DNA from: Janthinobacterium sp. 344 | GTDB taxonomy: Bacteria > Pseudomonadota > Gammaproteobacteria > Burkholderiales > Burkholderiaceae_D | Assembly (NCBI RefSeq): GCF_900112025.1 | Contig: NZ_FOKL01000001.1 | Coordinates: forward strand, 87,638-151,637 | Reading direction: 5' to 3' | Length of the DNA: 64,000 nt | Part shown: piece after piece, positions 63,921-64,000 of the stretch | Layout: each line of letters opens with the position of its first letter | How positions within the stretch are numbered: position 1 is the first letter of the stretch | Program-made: the position numbers and the translations under genes | Notes under the pieces: generated by a model | The model's input: only the letters and a program-made list of their open reading frames with translations | Told to the model about the DNA's origin: nothing | Database searches by the model: none

Positions 63921-63997
63921 TGGTGCGGCTGGCAGGAATTGAACCCACGACCCCTTGGTTCGTAGCCAAGTACTCTATCCAGCTGAGCTACAGCCGC
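63921..63997 (-). tRNA. tRNA-Arg(ACG), copy 2
   Basis: Identical to copy 1, 77 bases with encoded CCA; anticodon at 63961-63963. It reaches within three bases of the window edge, so its promoter lies outside. Confidence 0.97.
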
Positions 63998-64000
63998 AAA

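Overview
This window looks like a chromosomal segment of a GC-rich betaproteobacterium, most likely Oxalobacteraceae (Janthinobacterium/Massilia/Duganella type). That placement is inferred from the gene families, the many hybrid PAS kinases and the base composition; no rRNA marker is present. Coding is dense, genes often overlap by ATGA, and no gap between genes exceeds about 300 bases. I saw no transposase, prophage or CRISPR array.

Layout. 1-2171 (minus): urease genes ureD-ureA-ureB-ureC, with ureC cut by the window edge. 2365-11781 (minus): a DUF885 metallopeptidase, a REC-PAS-GGDEF-EAL protein and two overlapping paralogous PAS histidine kinases. 11969-22216: a partial type VI secretion island, with tssK divergent from tssF-tssG-PAAR-vgrG-lipase effector-Tli4-like immunity lipoprotein; the toxin/immunity end is AT-rich and looks transferred. 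22299-26290: a GNAT enzyme, four small genes including an Imm1-like protein, a SulP anion transporter and a TetR regulator. 26416-33178: bacterial non-homologous end joining, with an SDR dehydrogenase and ku in one operon, a soluble triple-PAS hybrid kinase, then ligD convergent to it.

33302-40190 is the most interesting stretch. Five small secreted Ala/Lys/His-rich proteins with an acid-shock (Asr)-like layout flank a TonB receptor/PepSY/serine hydrolase unit. Four transcription units here start with the same direct repeat, TGTAA-N5-TGTAA. Its complement, TACA-N6-TACA, has the half-sites and spacing of the enterobacterial RstA box, the site that controls asr there. The TonB unit also has a perfect Fur-type palindrome, so one response regulator and Fur may jointly control envelope protection and iron uptake.

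40211-50779: a fasciclin protein, a complete RND efflux operon (adaptor, pump, outer-membrane lipoprotein) behind a promoter covered by two palindromic operators, a serine-less alpha/beta-hydrolase coupled to a tiny secreted protein, a divergent LysR regulator, and a 2-hydroxyacid dehydrogenase coupled to an unknown protein. 50783-55680 (minus): a DUF1993 protein, a secreted PHB-depolymerase-like esterase, and an overlapping chain GNAT - SMI1-like - GNAT - response regulator - histidine kinase. 55772-63618: a Cache diguanylate cyclase coupled to a CPBP protease, unknown proteins, a P-loop kinase, an L-lactate dehydrogenase-type flavoprotein, a PhyH dioxygenase and an AraC regulator. The window ends with two identical tRNA-Arg(ACG) genes on the minus strand, separated by a terminator.
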